A DNA stretch of 64,000 bases from Tupaia tana (GCA_026018925.1 JAKSZU010000002.1:50271337-50335336); one strand, 5' to 3'; positions 10,584-22,057 are shown, numbered from the stretch's first letter. The notes: generated by a model from the letters alone, not told the origin. Translations and numbers: made by a program.

Positions 10584-10715
10584 ATGCTAAACAGTTTAAT
10601 GAATCAATGTCCATGTTGTTAAACTAAACTAAAAGAAGAAAGGATGACTCTGAAGAAGAGGAAATCCTTCAGTTCTTCCATTCAGGTTTCGAGAATCACT
10701 GCATTCTTTCTTTGT

Positions 10716-10950
10716 TTAATTTGTGAGGGGGTGCGTGTGCTCACCAGAGAGAGAGAGAGTGGGAGAAAGCACCCTTCCTCCAGTGGGATGTGGTCATGCC
10801 ACAATCTCATCTCCTCCATTTCTCCATCTTGTCAGAATGTATGGTACCCTCACACAGACACACCTGTCATGTTTTTCAAGCCAGCAGAACTGGGACTTGA
10901 ACTGTTCAGTGGGTCCTTCACCACCACCACCATAACACAGGGCCAGCTCG
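10716..10950 (-). mobile_element. tRNA-derived SINE, long-old form
   Basis: Antisense copy; GGGGGTGCGTGTGCTCACCAG at the tail side, B-box region eroded, head end GGGCCAGC. Confidence 0.8.
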
Positions 10951-11955
10951 ATCACTGTATTTTTTACCTTGAGATAATAAAACTGCATGTGGTCCTTGTC
11001 CTGGTAATTCCAAGAGAAAGTGAGAAGAACATAGGATTCTTATTATATATTCTCTAAGAGTTAGCTTGCTATACCACACAAATAGCTAGTTTCTATCTTT
11101 AATTCTTGTTTCTCCTTGTTAAATTCCTGTTTTCTCTCAATCATTATCTATGTCTGTTCAACCCAAAGATGAGAAAGGATACCCTGTTCAAAATTCAGCT
11201 TGTAGGTCTTCTCTGATTAACCATCTGTCCCCCTTTGCTACTCTCTCTTTTAACTCAATATCTCCTTTACCCTTTTGCTCTAAATTACTATTGTGTCATT
11301 TATAAGGCACTGATGGTTTTTTATATAGGTTTATTTCCCCGACTACACTGAGAGTTTGTGGCCTAGACCTTATTCTCTTTTTCCTTGTATATCCTTTTAC
11401 CATACCATTATTCAAGACTAGTAGGTGCTTGCTACTTACTACGTAAACTGATTTATATGAAAGACTGAATCTGAGTCCAAGAAAAATACATTACTCTGGA
11501 AAAACAATTTCTCCAAAAGACAACTGACTGCTTCAAGTTCACTAAGAAACTTAGAACACGTTTTTCATAGATTTGTTGTTACAGACGATGGTGCCAGTCC
11601 CACAGCAGTTCACAGCAGCCTGTAAAATCCCTACAGTACCTAAGAACTGCAGATATGCATTTAAGCCAGTGCAACCCATCCATCCAGCTCGACTGAGGAA
11701 AGAAAGGGAACAGAGAAAGTAGTCAGGGGAAGGGTTTTCCTGCCTTTGCACCTCTTCACTCTCTTAATTTCACACTAGGGTGAGAAGACTTGTGTCCCCG
11801 AGTTACTGGTAGAATCTGAAAGTCATGAGGGAGAGAAAGGAAGTTTCCACACCGCCTACACTGGGAAGCCTCCTCGAGGCTCCGTGGGGGAAATGATGTG
11901 GAAATTCACACACACACTGGGTAATGCCCGTAAGACTGTGCCACTCGAGTTTGGG
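10951..11955. other. unique intron 1 sequence, nothing recognised
   Basis: No exon, SINE or RNA gene is seen over about 1 kb. Open frames here are short and do not resemble known proteins. Confidence 0.6.
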
Positions 11956-11959
11956 GTCA

Positions 11960-12185
11960 TTTTTGTTGTTGTTAGAGGGCAAGTGCACTTGCCAAGAGAA
12001 AGCACTCCCTAGTGGGGCATGGTCACACCACAGTCTTTTTTCTTCCATTCCTCCATCAAGATTTGCAGCATGCACACATGGGCAGCCTCCATGTTTTTCA
12101 ATCCACTGCAGCTGGGACTCAACCAGTCACCATGTAGGATTTTGCTCCCAACACTGTAGCCTAACCACTGCCTACAGGGGCCACA
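11960..12185 (-). mobile_element. tRNA-derived SINE, long-old form
   Basis: Antisense copy with AGAGGGCAAGTGCACTTGCC. GTCATTTTT flanks both sides as a likely TSD. Confidence 0.8.
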
Positions 12186-12311
12186 CCCAGAGTCATTTTT
12201 TTAAACCTCTAATTGTCCAGTATCTACACAAATGAGGAAATTATTTGCCCACTCAAGAGACCAGAGCTTTGCTTCCTCTCTCAATGTCATTCTGTTCACA
12301 ATAGCACTACC

Positions 12312-12498
12312 CTTTTTTTAAAAAAATTATTTTATTTAACTTTATTTATTCATTTATTTATTTTTTAATTTGACCAGAGAGGGACACAGAGAGAGAGAGA
12401 GAGAGAAAGTGAGAAAGCAAGCCGCCAGGTCCGGGACTTGAACCATAGTCAACCATGTGAGAGTCAGAGGCCTTAACCACCATGCCACCTTCCAGTCC
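12312..12498 (-). mobile_element. tRNA-derived SINE, short form
   Basis: Antisense copy with long AT-rich tail complement, AATTTGACCAGAGAGGGAC junction and head complement CACCATGCCACCTTCCAG. Confidence 0.85.
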
Positions 12499-12627
12499 CA
12501 GCACTGGTCTTTAGGGTACCCGAAGAACAGCTCAACAACTGCTCAAAACAGAACAATGCTATATTATACTCTGCTTTTGTTGACAAAGACAAGTCTTAGG
12601 TATTTTAGTCACAGTAAGAGATATATA

Positions 12628-12753
12628 AGGGGTAGTCTTCAAAAAGTTTGTGAAACATGCATGTTAGGAAAAAATTATGCATAGACTTAAAAAATATTTG
12701 TACCCAAACACGTACTTTAATTATACATTTCCACAAACTTTTTGAACACCCCA
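12628..12753. mobile_element. mariner-type MITE (Hsmar2-related)
   Basis: Inverted ends AGTCTTCAAAAAGTTTGTG and CACAAACTTTTTGAACACC enclose about 90 bp (ATGCATAGACTTAAAAAAT, TAATTATACATTTCC). The sequence strongly resembles the internally deleted mariner elements related to Hsmar2. The family name is from memory. Confidence 0.75.
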
Positions 12754-13004
12754 CATTTAAATCACTTACTCTACTCAATGGAAGTACGCCTGGGAATTAT
12801 AGTGTGTCGGCCTGATTTATTTTAACTACCTTGAAAACTAGTTCTTTACAGAAAGGTTGACCATAGAACTTACTTAATGTATATAAATCTCCTGTTTATG
12901 TAAAATGATAATTTATGATAAATAACATCAGACTGACTTAAAGCAGGATACAATTGCATGCAACTTTGTTTTCACTCAAGTCAACTGATTTTATAAAGTA
13001 ATTC

Positions 13005-13242
13005 TTTCAGAAAAAAATTTTTTTAAGTTTTCCCATTTCTTCCATGAGCAGGAGGGATAGAGTGTTCCCAAAAGAGTCTTGATGCTGCACCCCCCCCCCC
13101 CACTGGCTCCAGTCAGCCCTAGATCACAGGTACACACGTGCCCAGTGTACTCAGGCAGGTCTTCTGAAATGAACCCAAAACCTTTCCACATGGCTCAGCC
13201 CTGCAAAACATCACATTTTACTGCTGTGCCACTGACTGGCCT
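13005..13242 (-). mobile_element. tRNA-derived SINE, D-type
   Basis: Antisense D body: TTCTTCCATGAGCAGG, GTCTTGATGCTGCACCCC, CCCTAGATCACAGGTACAC. Head complement ends CACTGACTGGCC. Confidence 0.8.
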
Positions 13243-13526
13243 GATTCATTTCTAAGACTGTCCCGTCAATACAAGAGGAATTTTCCCACTCCCAATCCTA
13301 ATGTTATTCCTCATGTTTTCCCTTTACCAGGAATATCCAGCTCACACCTCGTGACTTTCACCAGCCGTGACCTTCTAACACTTTCCAAGTCTAAACTCTA
13401 TAAAGTACTTAGAAACAAAGACCGTCTTCCTTTTTTATTTTTTAAATTAAATCCTTCATAACACCACATGATCAGAAAAGCTCTCAAAGCACCAAGAACA
13501 GAGTAGACTGTTACATGCCCTAAAAT

Positions 13527-13665
13527 GTTAGCTCCCATTTACAGAGTGCTATCTATGTGCCAGTTTTCTAAGACCTCCTTTTATCTTTTTACTGGTGAGA
13601 AGACAGGCACAGAATATAAATAACTTGCCCAAGGAATACTGGTAACAAGCAGAGTGATACTTACT
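13527..13665 (+). repeat. MIR fragment
   Basis: CAGAGTGCTATCTATGTGCC, then GTGAGAAGACAGGCACAGA and AACTTGCCCAAGGAA in MIR order. Confidence 0.75.
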
Positions 13666-13764
13666 GACTACAGAACTCATTTAATGTATATAAATCTCCT
13701 GGCAGACAGGCTGTCCTGATCAGGAAGATGAATCCACTACAGTATTCTTTTAATTGATTGACTG

Positions 13765-13950
13765 ATTACTATAGGACAGCTGCATTTGCAGGAGACAGGA
13801 AAAGTGAGAAAGTGACTCCAGGGGGCTTGCCACAGCCAGAAATCTCCTCTCTTCCGTTCTCCTCTCCGCATATGTGCCAGATGTTTTTTCAAGCCACCGG
13901 TACCCCAACCACAATCAGCCATGTGGGATCCAGCCACCTTAACCTCCAGG
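13765..13950 (-). mobile_element. tRNA-derived SINE, long-old form
   Basis: Antisense copy; ACTATAGGACAGCTGCATTTG at the tail side and CAGCCATGTGGGATCCAGCC in the head complement. Confidence 0.75.
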
Positions 13951-13969
13951 ACATACTTTGGCTCTACAG

Positions 13970-14110
13970 TAACCCTTTTAATTCCTTCCAACAGCCACAT
14001 TGTGCAGGTGGCTTTTTTTTTTTTTTTTTCCATTTCATTGAGGAGAAAACTAAGGCTCTGAGAAGATAACGAAATCCAAGTTCACACTGCTAGACAGTGG
14101 AGGATCCACA
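13970..14110 (+). repeat. MIR fragment
   Basis: CATTTCATTGAGGAGAAAAC, TAAGGCTCTGAGAAG and TTCACACTGCTAGACAGTGG follow the MIR core, interrupted by a T19 run. Confidence 0.7.
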
Positions 14111-14515
14111 CACATTGCTGGGTCTACAAGGCTCAGCCTCCTAACTACTGCCAGCTACTTGACTCTACTTGTGGTTTGAGGAAAATGTCCTTTCTAGGAA
14201 CGCCAGGTGGAGATGTGAGGAGCTGCGGCAGCCTGGGACACAGAAGAGGAAGATAGGGTAGGGGAGCAGGACTCCAACTACACCAATATTATCTGCAAAT
14301 AAAAGGGGTTGCCCCACAGCGTTCATGGAGGCAAAAATGCAAACATCAAGCCCTATATTGCCACCTCCTTTTTCTGATGCCCCATATTCACAACCCCAGT
14401 CCACCCCCTTTTTCTCGCAGTTGGGGAAACCGAGGGCCCCGGGGCTGACCATCATGATGTCCTCCCCATTCCCGACCCTCCACGCCACGGGCCCCGGGTA
14501 TGCTCCGCTACCCAC

Positions 14516-14917
14516 CCCCACGGCTCGGCTGATGTTGTCCATCTTGACGACGACCTGTTGGAAGAGGGGGTAGCAGGTCTGACAGAGGCGCACGGGCCGG
14601 GCGCTGCGCACCAGACACCCTGTCAGCTCCGCACTGCTGTTGGCGAAGTCCAGCAGGCGCTCCCGGCACTCGGGATCCAGTTCTGGCAGGTCCGGGGGCA
14701 GAGACAGCGGCCCCAGTCCTCCACCCTGCAGCAGGGACAGGGACAAGTCCTCCACCTCCAGCAACTGCTGCTCCGACAGGAGGTCGTGGAAGACCCTGTG
14801 CTGACTGCTGCCCAAAGAGAGCGCGCCCAGAACCAGTCCCGACCACAGCAGCAGCATCACCAACATCCACGGCAGCCGCGACGACCTCCGCCGCGCGACT
14901 GTGGGGTCCGCGTCCAT
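14516..14917 (-). CDS. OSTM1: OSTM1 coding exon 1 (N-terminus, signal peptide and start of luminal domain)
   Basis: This is the first coding exon of osteopetrosis-associated transmembrane protein 1, the beta subunit of the lysosomal Cl-/H+ exchanger ClC-7, needed for osteoclast acid secretion and lysosome function. The 134 codons match mammalian OSTM1 closely: a hydrophobic signal sequence at about residues 17-35 ([13 protein letters not shown]), then [39 protein letters not shown], and Cys-containing [19 protein letters not shown]-glycosylation sequons NSS and NIS are present. The ATG at 14917 is chosen because the following MDADPT lines up with the human N-terminus; it has G at -3 and +4. 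The frame stays open upstream only to a TTG, with no in-frame ATG before 14917. The donor is G|GTGGGT at 14515/14514, phase 0, and exon 2 continues correctly from it. The frame also stays open into the intron to 14165, which is read-through, not coding. Family match recalled from memory; very secure. Confidence 0.95.
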
Positions 14918-15170
14918 CACTCGGGTCACGAACCCCAAAACCTCACCGCCGCTTCTCCGCCTCCAGCCGGCGCCGCGCCGCTGCCGCCGCTGCTTCCGGC
15001 TTCCGCGGGCGCAGGCCGGAGCGGGTCACGAGGCGCGCACGTCACGGCCCCGCCCCCCGGCGCGCGGCGCCCCGCCCCATTGGCTGCCGCCGGCCTCCCG
15101 GCCCCGCCCCCGCCCCCGCCAGAGCAGAACTCTAGGGTTCTACGCGGCCTCGGCGCTTTGAGTTCAGCAA
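14918..15170 (-). promoter_or_regulatory. OSTM1: OSTM1 CpG-island promoter and 5' UTR
   Basis: This GC-rich, CpG-dense block lies directly upstream of the OSTM1 ATG and continues over exon 1 to about 14600. On the minus strand it carries GC boxes (ccccgcccc at 15101-15110 and cgcccccgcc at 15111-15120 on the plus strand, plus one near 15046-15060) and an inverted CCAAT box (attgg at 15079-15083). A CACGTCACG motif at 15038-15046 resembles a CRE/E-box half-site. No TATA box is seen. A housekeeping-type promoter is expected for a lysosomal gene. Lysosomal genes often have TFEB CLEAR motifs (GTCACGTGAC), but only imperfect half-sites are present here. Confidence 0.85.
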
Positions 15171-15594
15171 TTACCCCGAGGGAAGTCCTCGAATGCGCTC
15201 TGTTTCTGTTTTCTTGTGGTTTGTTTTTGTTTTGTTTTGTTTTTTGTTTGTTTTGTTTTTTTGCTTTTGGTCCTAGAAGTCTGCGGAGTTTCTTCACGTC
15301 GCTAATTCGTCATCCTCCGCGGTGGAAATTACTGCGGAGTTCCCAGAGAAAGCCGGCCGGCAGGTGCTGCAGGAGGTTTTGTAGTTGGTGTTTCTTAGCA
15401 TAATTTTTTTCCTCATCGTATTTGGGAAGATAGTATAATATTAACTTTAAAATATATAATATATGATAATTTTATTATACATATTTAATAAATAATGTAA
15501 TATCAACTTAATAGAATAATATCAACATCTGTTGATTGTTACTGGTAGTGGAGCCTACTGGTTTCCAAGCCTTTTTTTTTTAACTGTCAACTGT
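15171..15594. other. region upstream of the OSTM1 promoter
   Basis: Contains a T/G-rich simple stretch (15215-15265) and an AT-rich stretch (15400-15530). Nothing else recognised. Confidence 0.6.
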
Positions 15595-15765
15595 CTACAC
15601 TGTCCCATAGAACTTCCTACTTAGGATGATGGAAATATTCCACATCTGTGTTACTAGGGTAGCCACTGGCCCACGTGTGGCTGTTGAGCCCTTGAAATGT
15701 GGCTACTGTGACTGAGGAGCTGAATTTCGAGTTTTATTGAATGAATGTGAATTGACACATCTGGC
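15595..15765. mobile_element. MER5A-like hAT (Charlie) MITE
   Basis: CACTGTCCCATAGAACTTCC, GTAGCCACTGGCCCACGTGT, CCCTTGAAATGTGGCTAC and GACTGAGGAGCTGAATTTC follow the MER5A order. The 3' half is lost. Confidence 0.8.
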
Positions 15766-16344
15766 TTGTAGGGACTGTACCCACCCACATCTGGTCCTGG
15801 GGTGGCCACTGCTGATCCTGGGAAATCCTGGACGACCATTCAGCAACAGACTCATCCGGTTTCTGTCATGCCCAGGGCAGTCACAGAGGACACTCTTAAC
15901 AAGCATCTCTATACCACTGCTAGGCTGTAAAAACCACTCAAGCTGATGACCTGGAAAACAATTTCCTGACAAGTATCTGACTAACAAGTCTGTAGAGAAA
16001 TTCCTTCCTTTTTTTTGTGTGTGGTCTTGCTTTCCAGGGTAATCATTTTTGCCTTGTCAATTGCACACTGCTGCACCAACTTTTATTTAGCTTAGGGTCC
16101 TAATTTCTAAGGACTTTTATCACTACTCTTAATCCTAACTGTTTAGTTTTTATAGCTAAATTGTTTCATTTTCGCTACTAAGAAACCGAAGAGTAGGAAC
16201 AATAAATGTGTAACAATAATGTGTAACAATAAATGTGTTTGTGTAACAATAAATGTTTTTTCAAAAGAGAAAAATAAGTTGCCTTATTCTTCTCAAATGT
16301 CATCATGTAACTTCTAGGCATTTCTGTATATTAGAATTACCACT
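15766..16344. other. unique intergenic sequence, nothing recognised
   Basis: A short tandem duplication of GTGTAACAATAAATGT occurs at 16207-16255. No gene is seen. Confidence 0.6.
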
Positions 16345-16607
16345 TTGGGGCCAGCAGGTGTTGTGGAGGTTAAGGCAGATGGATCCCACATAGACTATAG
16401 CAAAGTTCCAATCCTGGATCCAGCAGCTTGAAAATCATGTCAGGCACGTGTGCATGAAGGCCCAAAAATCCCAAGAGGAAGATGGGAGAAGGGATTGTGG
16501 CATGGCCATCCCCCTAGGGGAGTGATTTCTTACTTTCCCTCTTTTTCTCTCTGTCTCTTTATGTTGAGCACATGTGCCCTATAGCAAACTTAAAAAAAAA
16601 AAAAATT
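16345..16607 (+). mobile_element. tRNA-derived SINE, long-old form
   Basis: Complete: GGGGCCAGCAGGTGTTGTGG head through CCCTATAGCAAACTT and A13. Confidence 0.88.
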
Positions 16608-16818
16608 GCCATTCTTAAATGTAAATTATTAAATTTCTGTGAAAAAGCAATGTAGGCAGAACCAACAACACTACAAATGCATGTAATCTTTGACCCAGCA
16701 AGTTCACCTCCAGGAATGTATCTTAAACTAACTTTATATAGTCACCGTTATATTTTGCAATATTATTTGTAATAGTACCAGGATGGGTTAAAAGGGCATG
16801 TTAAAGAAATTATGGACC

Positions 16819-17078
16819 CGGAGCCAGCAGGTGGAGTGGTAGTAGTTAAGGCACTGGATTCACACATGGTCTACCGCAGTTCAAGTCCCAGACCCTGTGG
16901 CTTGAAAATCATGCTTGATGTGTGTGTGCATGTGCCCAGAATCCCAAAAGGAAGAGAAAGGATTGCAGCATGGCCATCCCCCCTGGGGAGCGATTTATCA
17001 CTTTCCCACTCTCTGTCTCTGTGTTTCTCTCCTGCCAGTGCACGTGCCCTGTAGCAAAAGCTTAAAAAGAAAGAAAGA
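16819..17078 (+). mobile_element. tRNA-derived SINE, long-old form
   Basis: Complete copy flanked by the exact 15-bp TSD AAAGAAATTATGGAC (16804 and 17072). Confidence 0.92.
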
Positions 17079-17392
17079 AATTATGGACTCTCTTTTGTTC
17101 CCTTCCTTTCCCTTTCCTTTTTTGGAATAATTCTGTACTGAGGTCAAACAGAGCAGGGAAAGCATCTGTGCCTGGTGGGTCTGGGTGTCAAAGGCCCAGA
17201 GACATGGGTCAGAGCACAAGTTAGATGAGGAGGACCTTCCAATGAAAGAGGGAGGCAGCCTCAGGGTGTTGGATCCTGAGTAGGATAAGAAGGGTTTCCA
17301 TGCAGGATAGGAGGAGGCAGCAGGGACTGGGAGATGGTTTACATTCAGAGGGATGATTGAATAAGTAAATATATTAATGAGAGTTCAGTTTC
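17079..17392. other. unique intergenic sequence, nothing recognised
   Basis: No exon, repeat family or RNA gene is seen. Confidence 0.55.
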
Positions 17393-17480
17393 TCATCCCA
17401 TGGGGGTGATTTCTCACTTTCCCTCTCTCTCTCTGTCACTGGCAAACACACTCACTCTATGGTAAAGACCTAAAAAAAAA
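17393..17480 (+). mobile_element. tRNA-derived SINE 3' fragment
   Basis: Only TGGGGGTGATTTCTCAC through CTCTATGGTAAAGACC is kept. The head is absent. Confidence 0.75.
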
Positions 17481-17696
17481 TTTATATATATATATATATA
17501 AATTTATATATATATATACATATATACACACACACACACACATATGCATACATACTCTTAAACAGACATAGAAATAATATAGATGTAAATTTATGTATAG
17601 CTATATGTACATGCATACATTTATATGCAAGTGTATGGGCACATATACACCATGTCTATGTGTGTATGTGTGTATACATGTGTATGTATGTATGTA

Positions 17697-17729
<33 letters not shown>

Positions 17730-17730
17730 A
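17481..17730. repeat. compound TA/CA/TG microsatellite
   Basis: TA arrays are followed by (CA)n, degenerate TATACA, then (TG)n ending near 17728. It starts in the tail of the SINE fragment. Confidence 0.9.
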
Positions 17731-17860
17731 TTTCACCTAGCTCTATCCATTGAGAAAGCCTAGAAGTAAAGGCACCTCAATAGTAATGAACACACATAGT
17801 GCCCACATCTTGCCTTCTAAATATCATTCTCCACTAAAAGGAGTCAAGAATCTTTGGAGA

Positions 17861-18130
17861 GGGAACCAGCAGTTAGCATAATGGCTATATCACTGGACTC
17901 CCACGTAGTCGACCGCGGTTCGCGTCCCGGACCCGGTGGCTTAAAACTCACGCTGGGTGCGTGTGCGTGCGTGCCCAAGATCCCAAGAGGAGAATGGAGG
18001 AGAAGGGATTGCGGCGTGACCATCTCCCCTGGGGGGTGATTTCTCACCTTCTGTCTCTATGTCTCTGTCTGTCTGTCTGGTGAGCGCACGCGCCCTATAG
18101 CAAAAACCTCTCCAAAAAAAAAAAAAAAAG
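17861..18130 (+). mobile_element. tRNA-derived SINE, long-young form
   Basis: Complete, CpG-rich. TSD AAGAATCTTTGGAGA at the left and a near-identical copy after the A-tail. Confidence 0.93.
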
Positions 18131-18399
18131 AATCATTTGGAGAAATGGCTGATTTCACCAATGGAGCAGAAAAGGCACGAGTTGAACCTAGATCACATTG
18201 TCCCAGAAAGGAAGGATGTTGCCATGATGTGGACATGGTTTTTCCCACAAAGTTTCATAAACCAGAAGCTTGATTCCCAATGCAGTGGTGTTGGGAGGAG
18301 TCGGGACCTTGGCAACAGTGTTTGGACCATGGGGCACCATCGTCATGAATAGATTAATGCTATGTTGGTAGGAGAGAGGGAGCTGTCACTCTCCTGTGG

Positions 18400-18590
18400 C
18401 TGACAGCATGTCAGGTTCAAATTCTGGACCTGGCAGCTTGAGAAACACACGGGGCGCATGTGCCCAAAATCCCAAGAAGAGAATGGAGAAGGGATTGCAA
18501 TGTGGCCATCTCCCTGGAGAGTAATTTCTCACTTTCCCTCTTTTTCTCACTCTCTGTCTCTCTCTGGCAAGTGCTTGCACCCCATAGCAA
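18400..18590 (+). mobile_element. tRNA-derived SINE, long-old form, damaged head
   Basis: GGCTGACAGCATGTCAGG then GTTCAAATTCTGGACC (B box) and complete body. The A-box region is not recognisable. Confidence 0.75.
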
Positions 18591-18662
18591 GAAAAGAAAA
18601 GAAAAGAAAAGAAAGAAAAGAAGAGAAGAGAAGAGAAGAGAAGAGAAGAGAAGAAAAGAAAA
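18591..18662. repeat. (GAAAA)n/(GAAGA)n microsatellite
   Basis: Purine repeat formed in the A-tail of the preceding SINE. Confidence 0.9.
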
Positions 18663-18865
18663 ACAAAACAAACAAAACCCACCTCAATAAATAAAAATAT
18701 AGTTAGAATGTGCATCTTTTTTCCCCTCCAGCCATCAGATGATAATCCCTTGGAGTATGTAGACCGTGTGCTACTTCCATCTGTATACTAAGCAGTACCT
18801 AACTTGAACCCCACACATAGAAGGTAGTCAATACATTTCTTATGTTGAATGTATGTAATTTCTTT

Positions 18866-19046
18866 AAAGAAAAATATTTTATTTAACTTTTTGTTGGTGG
18901 TGGTGGTGGTAGTGGTTTTTCTCAGAGAGAGACAGAGAGATAAAGAGAAAGTAAGGGAGAAAGCAAGCTACCAGGTCTGGGAATCAAACTGCAGTAGGCC
19001 ATGTGGGAGTCCAGCGCCTTTTACCAACACACCACCCACCAGCCCC
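18866..19046 (-). mobile_element. tRNA-derived SINE, short form
   Basis: Antisense copy containing an internal (GGT)n tract (18895-18913). TGTAATTT flanks both sides. Confidence 0.8.
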
Positions 19047-19059
19047 TGTAATTTATTCT

Positions 19060-19250
19060 TAATATTATTTTAATTTGCTATAGGACACATGTGCTGATTA
19101 GAGAGAGAGATAGAAAGAGAAAGTGGATTGGAGGAGGAGAAGGGATTGCGGCATGGCCATACCGCCAGGGGGTGATTTCTCGCTTTCTGTCTCTCTGTCT
19201 CTATCTTTCTGGTGAGCGCACGTGCCCTATAGAAAAAAACCTCTCAAAAA
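19060..19250. mobile_element. head-less composite of two SINE 3' ends
   Basis: 19060-19125 is an antisense long-form 3' end (TTGCTATAGGACACATGTGC). It meets a sense 3' half from 19127 (GGAGGAGGAGAAGGGATTGC to CCTCTC). Neither has a tRNA head. Confidence 0.7.
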
Positions 19251-19269
19251 AATTAATTAACTAATTAAA

Positions 19270-20346
19270 ATTTAAAGAAATATATCCAGACCCAGAAAAT
19301 ACAAAGGACCCCAAATATGATCAACCCAAGATCTTCTCCAAGACACATTATTGCCAGAATGATCAAAACCACAGACAAAGACAAAATACTCAGACTGGCA
19401 AGAGAGAAATGTCAAGTTACCTACAAAGGATATCCCATCAGGCTAATAGCGGCCTTCTCATCGGAAACAATACAAGCAAGGAAACAATGGGGAAATATAT
19501 TCAAAGTGTTGAGTGAAAAGAATTTCAACCAAGAATACTATATCTAGCAAGATTATCCTTCAGATGGGAAAAGAAGACAAGAACATTCTCAGATAAACAA
19601 AACCTGAAAGAATTTACCAACACCAGACCAGCTCTCCAAGAAGTTCTGAAGAGAGTGCTATTCCAGAAAAACTATAAAGTCAGACACACAGAAAAAGTTC
19701 TAAAACAGCTAAGAAAATAGCCAGCTAAATGATAGGGACAAGTCCAGAGTTGAACATTATCTTCCAGAATTTAAACAGAAAGATTGGACCACAATAGAAG
19801 ATAAAGTACTTGACTTTGAACTGGTGAAATAGAATTTTATGACTTTTGACTAAAACATTACTGACTTTCTATGTTTTATTTTCCAGTGTTAAGGAGTTTT
19901 GTCTTCTCTTGAGTTTTGGACAGGTCTATGTACCTACTATTCGAACAGAATCCTAACCTGTTTCCTGGCTTTAAGTATTAAGCAAAGTTCTCTTAACATT
20001 TTTTGATTTTGACTTATTAAAGCTAAAACTGCCTTTCTTGAAATTAAAAAATGTATTTTAAAAATACCTATTTAGTAACCACAGTAAGCTATATAGCCTC
20101 AGCTATGTGCTATTTTGTAGTATATTCATTCTACCAACAGAGTTTCATGCCTGAAGTCAACTTTTGTTCACAGATATGTATATATCAGCTGAACTTACTG
20201 TTGAAAGTATTTAGATTAATTAAGATATTTTGTGAATCAGTACAATGTGGGAAAGAATAAAGGAATGGAAAGCAACTGCAGATACCAGAGACAGGGTGGG
20301 AGGAGGATGGGAAATGGCAGAGGGTGAGAAATAGGGGGGAAAATTA

Positions 20347-20377
<31 letters not shown>

Positions 20378-20640
20378 GTGTATATATATATATATACACA
20401 CATATATATATACATATATATATATGTATATATATATATAAACACACACACACACACATACATATACATACATACACACACACAAGAAACAAGAAATTGA
20501 AAATTATTTGTTGATGATAACATGTATGATTAAGCCACTTTACAGTGTATTCTGTCTGGAAAATCACATTTGGTATGCTGTGGTGATATTCAGTGACAGT
20601 ATGTAAAATAAATTAATTAATAAAAAAAATTTTAAGTGAA
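19270..20640 (+). mobile_element. HAL1-like (ORF2-less LINE-1) element, 5'-truncated
   Basis: 19317-19720 encodes the C-terminal part of a LINE-1 ORF1 protein: ILRLAREKCQVTYKG, FSSETIQARKQWGNIFKVL and, after a one-base frameshift near 19520, KLSF-like LARLSF and NTRPALQEVLKRVL, ending at the TAG at 19718-19720. The next 900 bp show no ORF2 (endonuclease or reverse transcriptase) similarity by eye. They lead through a TA/CA microsatellite to an A-rich end (aataaattaattaataaaaa, about 20610-20640). This is the layout of 'half-L1' elements. An L1 with ORF2 deleted after insertion is the alternative. Confidence 0.7.
20342..20486. repeat. (TA)n/(CA)n microsatellite
   Basis: About 145 bp of alternating TA and CA/TG units inside the 3' region of the HAL1-like element. 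Confidence 0.9.
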
Positions 20641-20890
20641 AAATAAATAAATAAACAAATTTTTAATATTACCAAAAGCACTGTAAGTTACTAACTCTTC
20701 ATGTCCGTAAACTTTGCATGCCTGAGTAGAATGACCAAAACACCTAAAACATATGTATTATGTCATTTGTTTATTATATTTGGCAGAGTCTCATGTGTTC
20801 ACTGATAGCCATTATCATTTCCAAATTTCTCAATCCCATATTATTTTATAGGCTTGATATTAGATTTTTTTAAAAAATAAAATGATGTTT

Positions 20891-21137
20891 GGGACCAGCA
20901 GATGGTGTAATGGTTACATTGCTGGACTCCCACGTAGTCAACTGCAGTTCGAGTCCCAGACCTGGTGGCTTAACTCACGCCAAGTGTGTGTGCATGAGTG
21001 CTCAAGGTTCTGGGAAGAGAATGGAGGGGAAGGGATTGTGGCATGGCCATTCCCCCTTGGGGGTGATTTCTCACTTTCTGTCTCTCTGTCTGTCTCTGGC
21101 AAGCACGCATGCCCTATAACAAAAATCTCTCTAAAAA
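20891..21137 (+). mobile_element. tRNA-derived SINE, long-young form
   Basis: Complete copy; AATGATGTTT / AATGACGTTT flank it as TSD. Confidence 0.9.
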
Positions 21138-21975
21138 AATAATGACGTTTAATCACATTTACCTGACAGACTATAGAGTTTGAAATGTGTATTTCTAATA
21201 GGTGAATCTTATTAAAACTTTAGGTTTGTACCAACATATTTTTAATAAATACTTGCCCAATAAAGAAGTGAATGAAAATATACAGGAATATGTGTGCTTC
21301 AGTAGATATTTATTATCAGTGCCCAAAGTCTGATCACTGAATTAATTTCCTAACATAATAGGATATGCTGGTGTTCATTGGATACCTAACATATGGTGCT
21401 GTTTTATCCCATAGCTAGAATTCATAAGTCCTGGAATCAAGGCGTGGAAATGAGGGTGACACTACTCACTGCTATCCCTTCTGACTCACTAGCAAAATTT
21501 TTGCTTACTTTTCCCATGACATCATGGTCTGCTTGCCTAGAGGTCTTAGTTCCAAAAGGAAGAATGCATCTACCAGGAGACATAAAAATGATTCCAGTGA
21601 ACTCTAAGCTAAGACTGCCGCTAGGCCACAGTGGGCTCCTTGTGCTTCTGAATCAACAGGCAAAGAAGGGAGTTACTGTGCTGGCTGGGTGATTGCTCCT
21701 GACCACCAAGGGTAACTGGACTACTGCTCCATAATGGAGATAAGGGAGAGTATGTCTGAAATACAGGAGAGCCATTAGAACATCTCTTATTACCATGCTC
21801 TGGGATTAAAATCAGTGAAAAACTGTAACAGTCCTATTGAGGCAGGACTATGAATGACTTGGACCCTTTAAGAATGAAGGTTGGATTACCTCAACAGGTA
21901 AAGAACCATGATCAGCCCAGGTGTTTGCTGTACACAGAGGGAACACAGAAAGAGTGCTAAAAGAAGATAGTTATA

Positions 21976-22057
21976 GGGGCCTTCAGGTAGTGTGGTGGTT
22001 AAGGCACTGGACTCCCATATGGCTAATAGCAGTTGGAGTCCTGGACCTGGTGGCTTA

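Noticed and set aside
14165-14515. Extension of the OSTM1 exon 1 frame into the following sequence
   Set aside because: OSTM1 homology stops at a good donor and continues in frame at 7830, so this is intron read-through.
14558-15403. Long plus-strand open frames over OSTM1 exon 1 and its promoter
   Set aside because: Antisense shadows of GC-rich coding and island sequence with no recognisable similarity.
20220-20567. Open frames rich in Tyr/Ile/Cys/Val
   Set aside because: Translation of TA/CA microsatellite.
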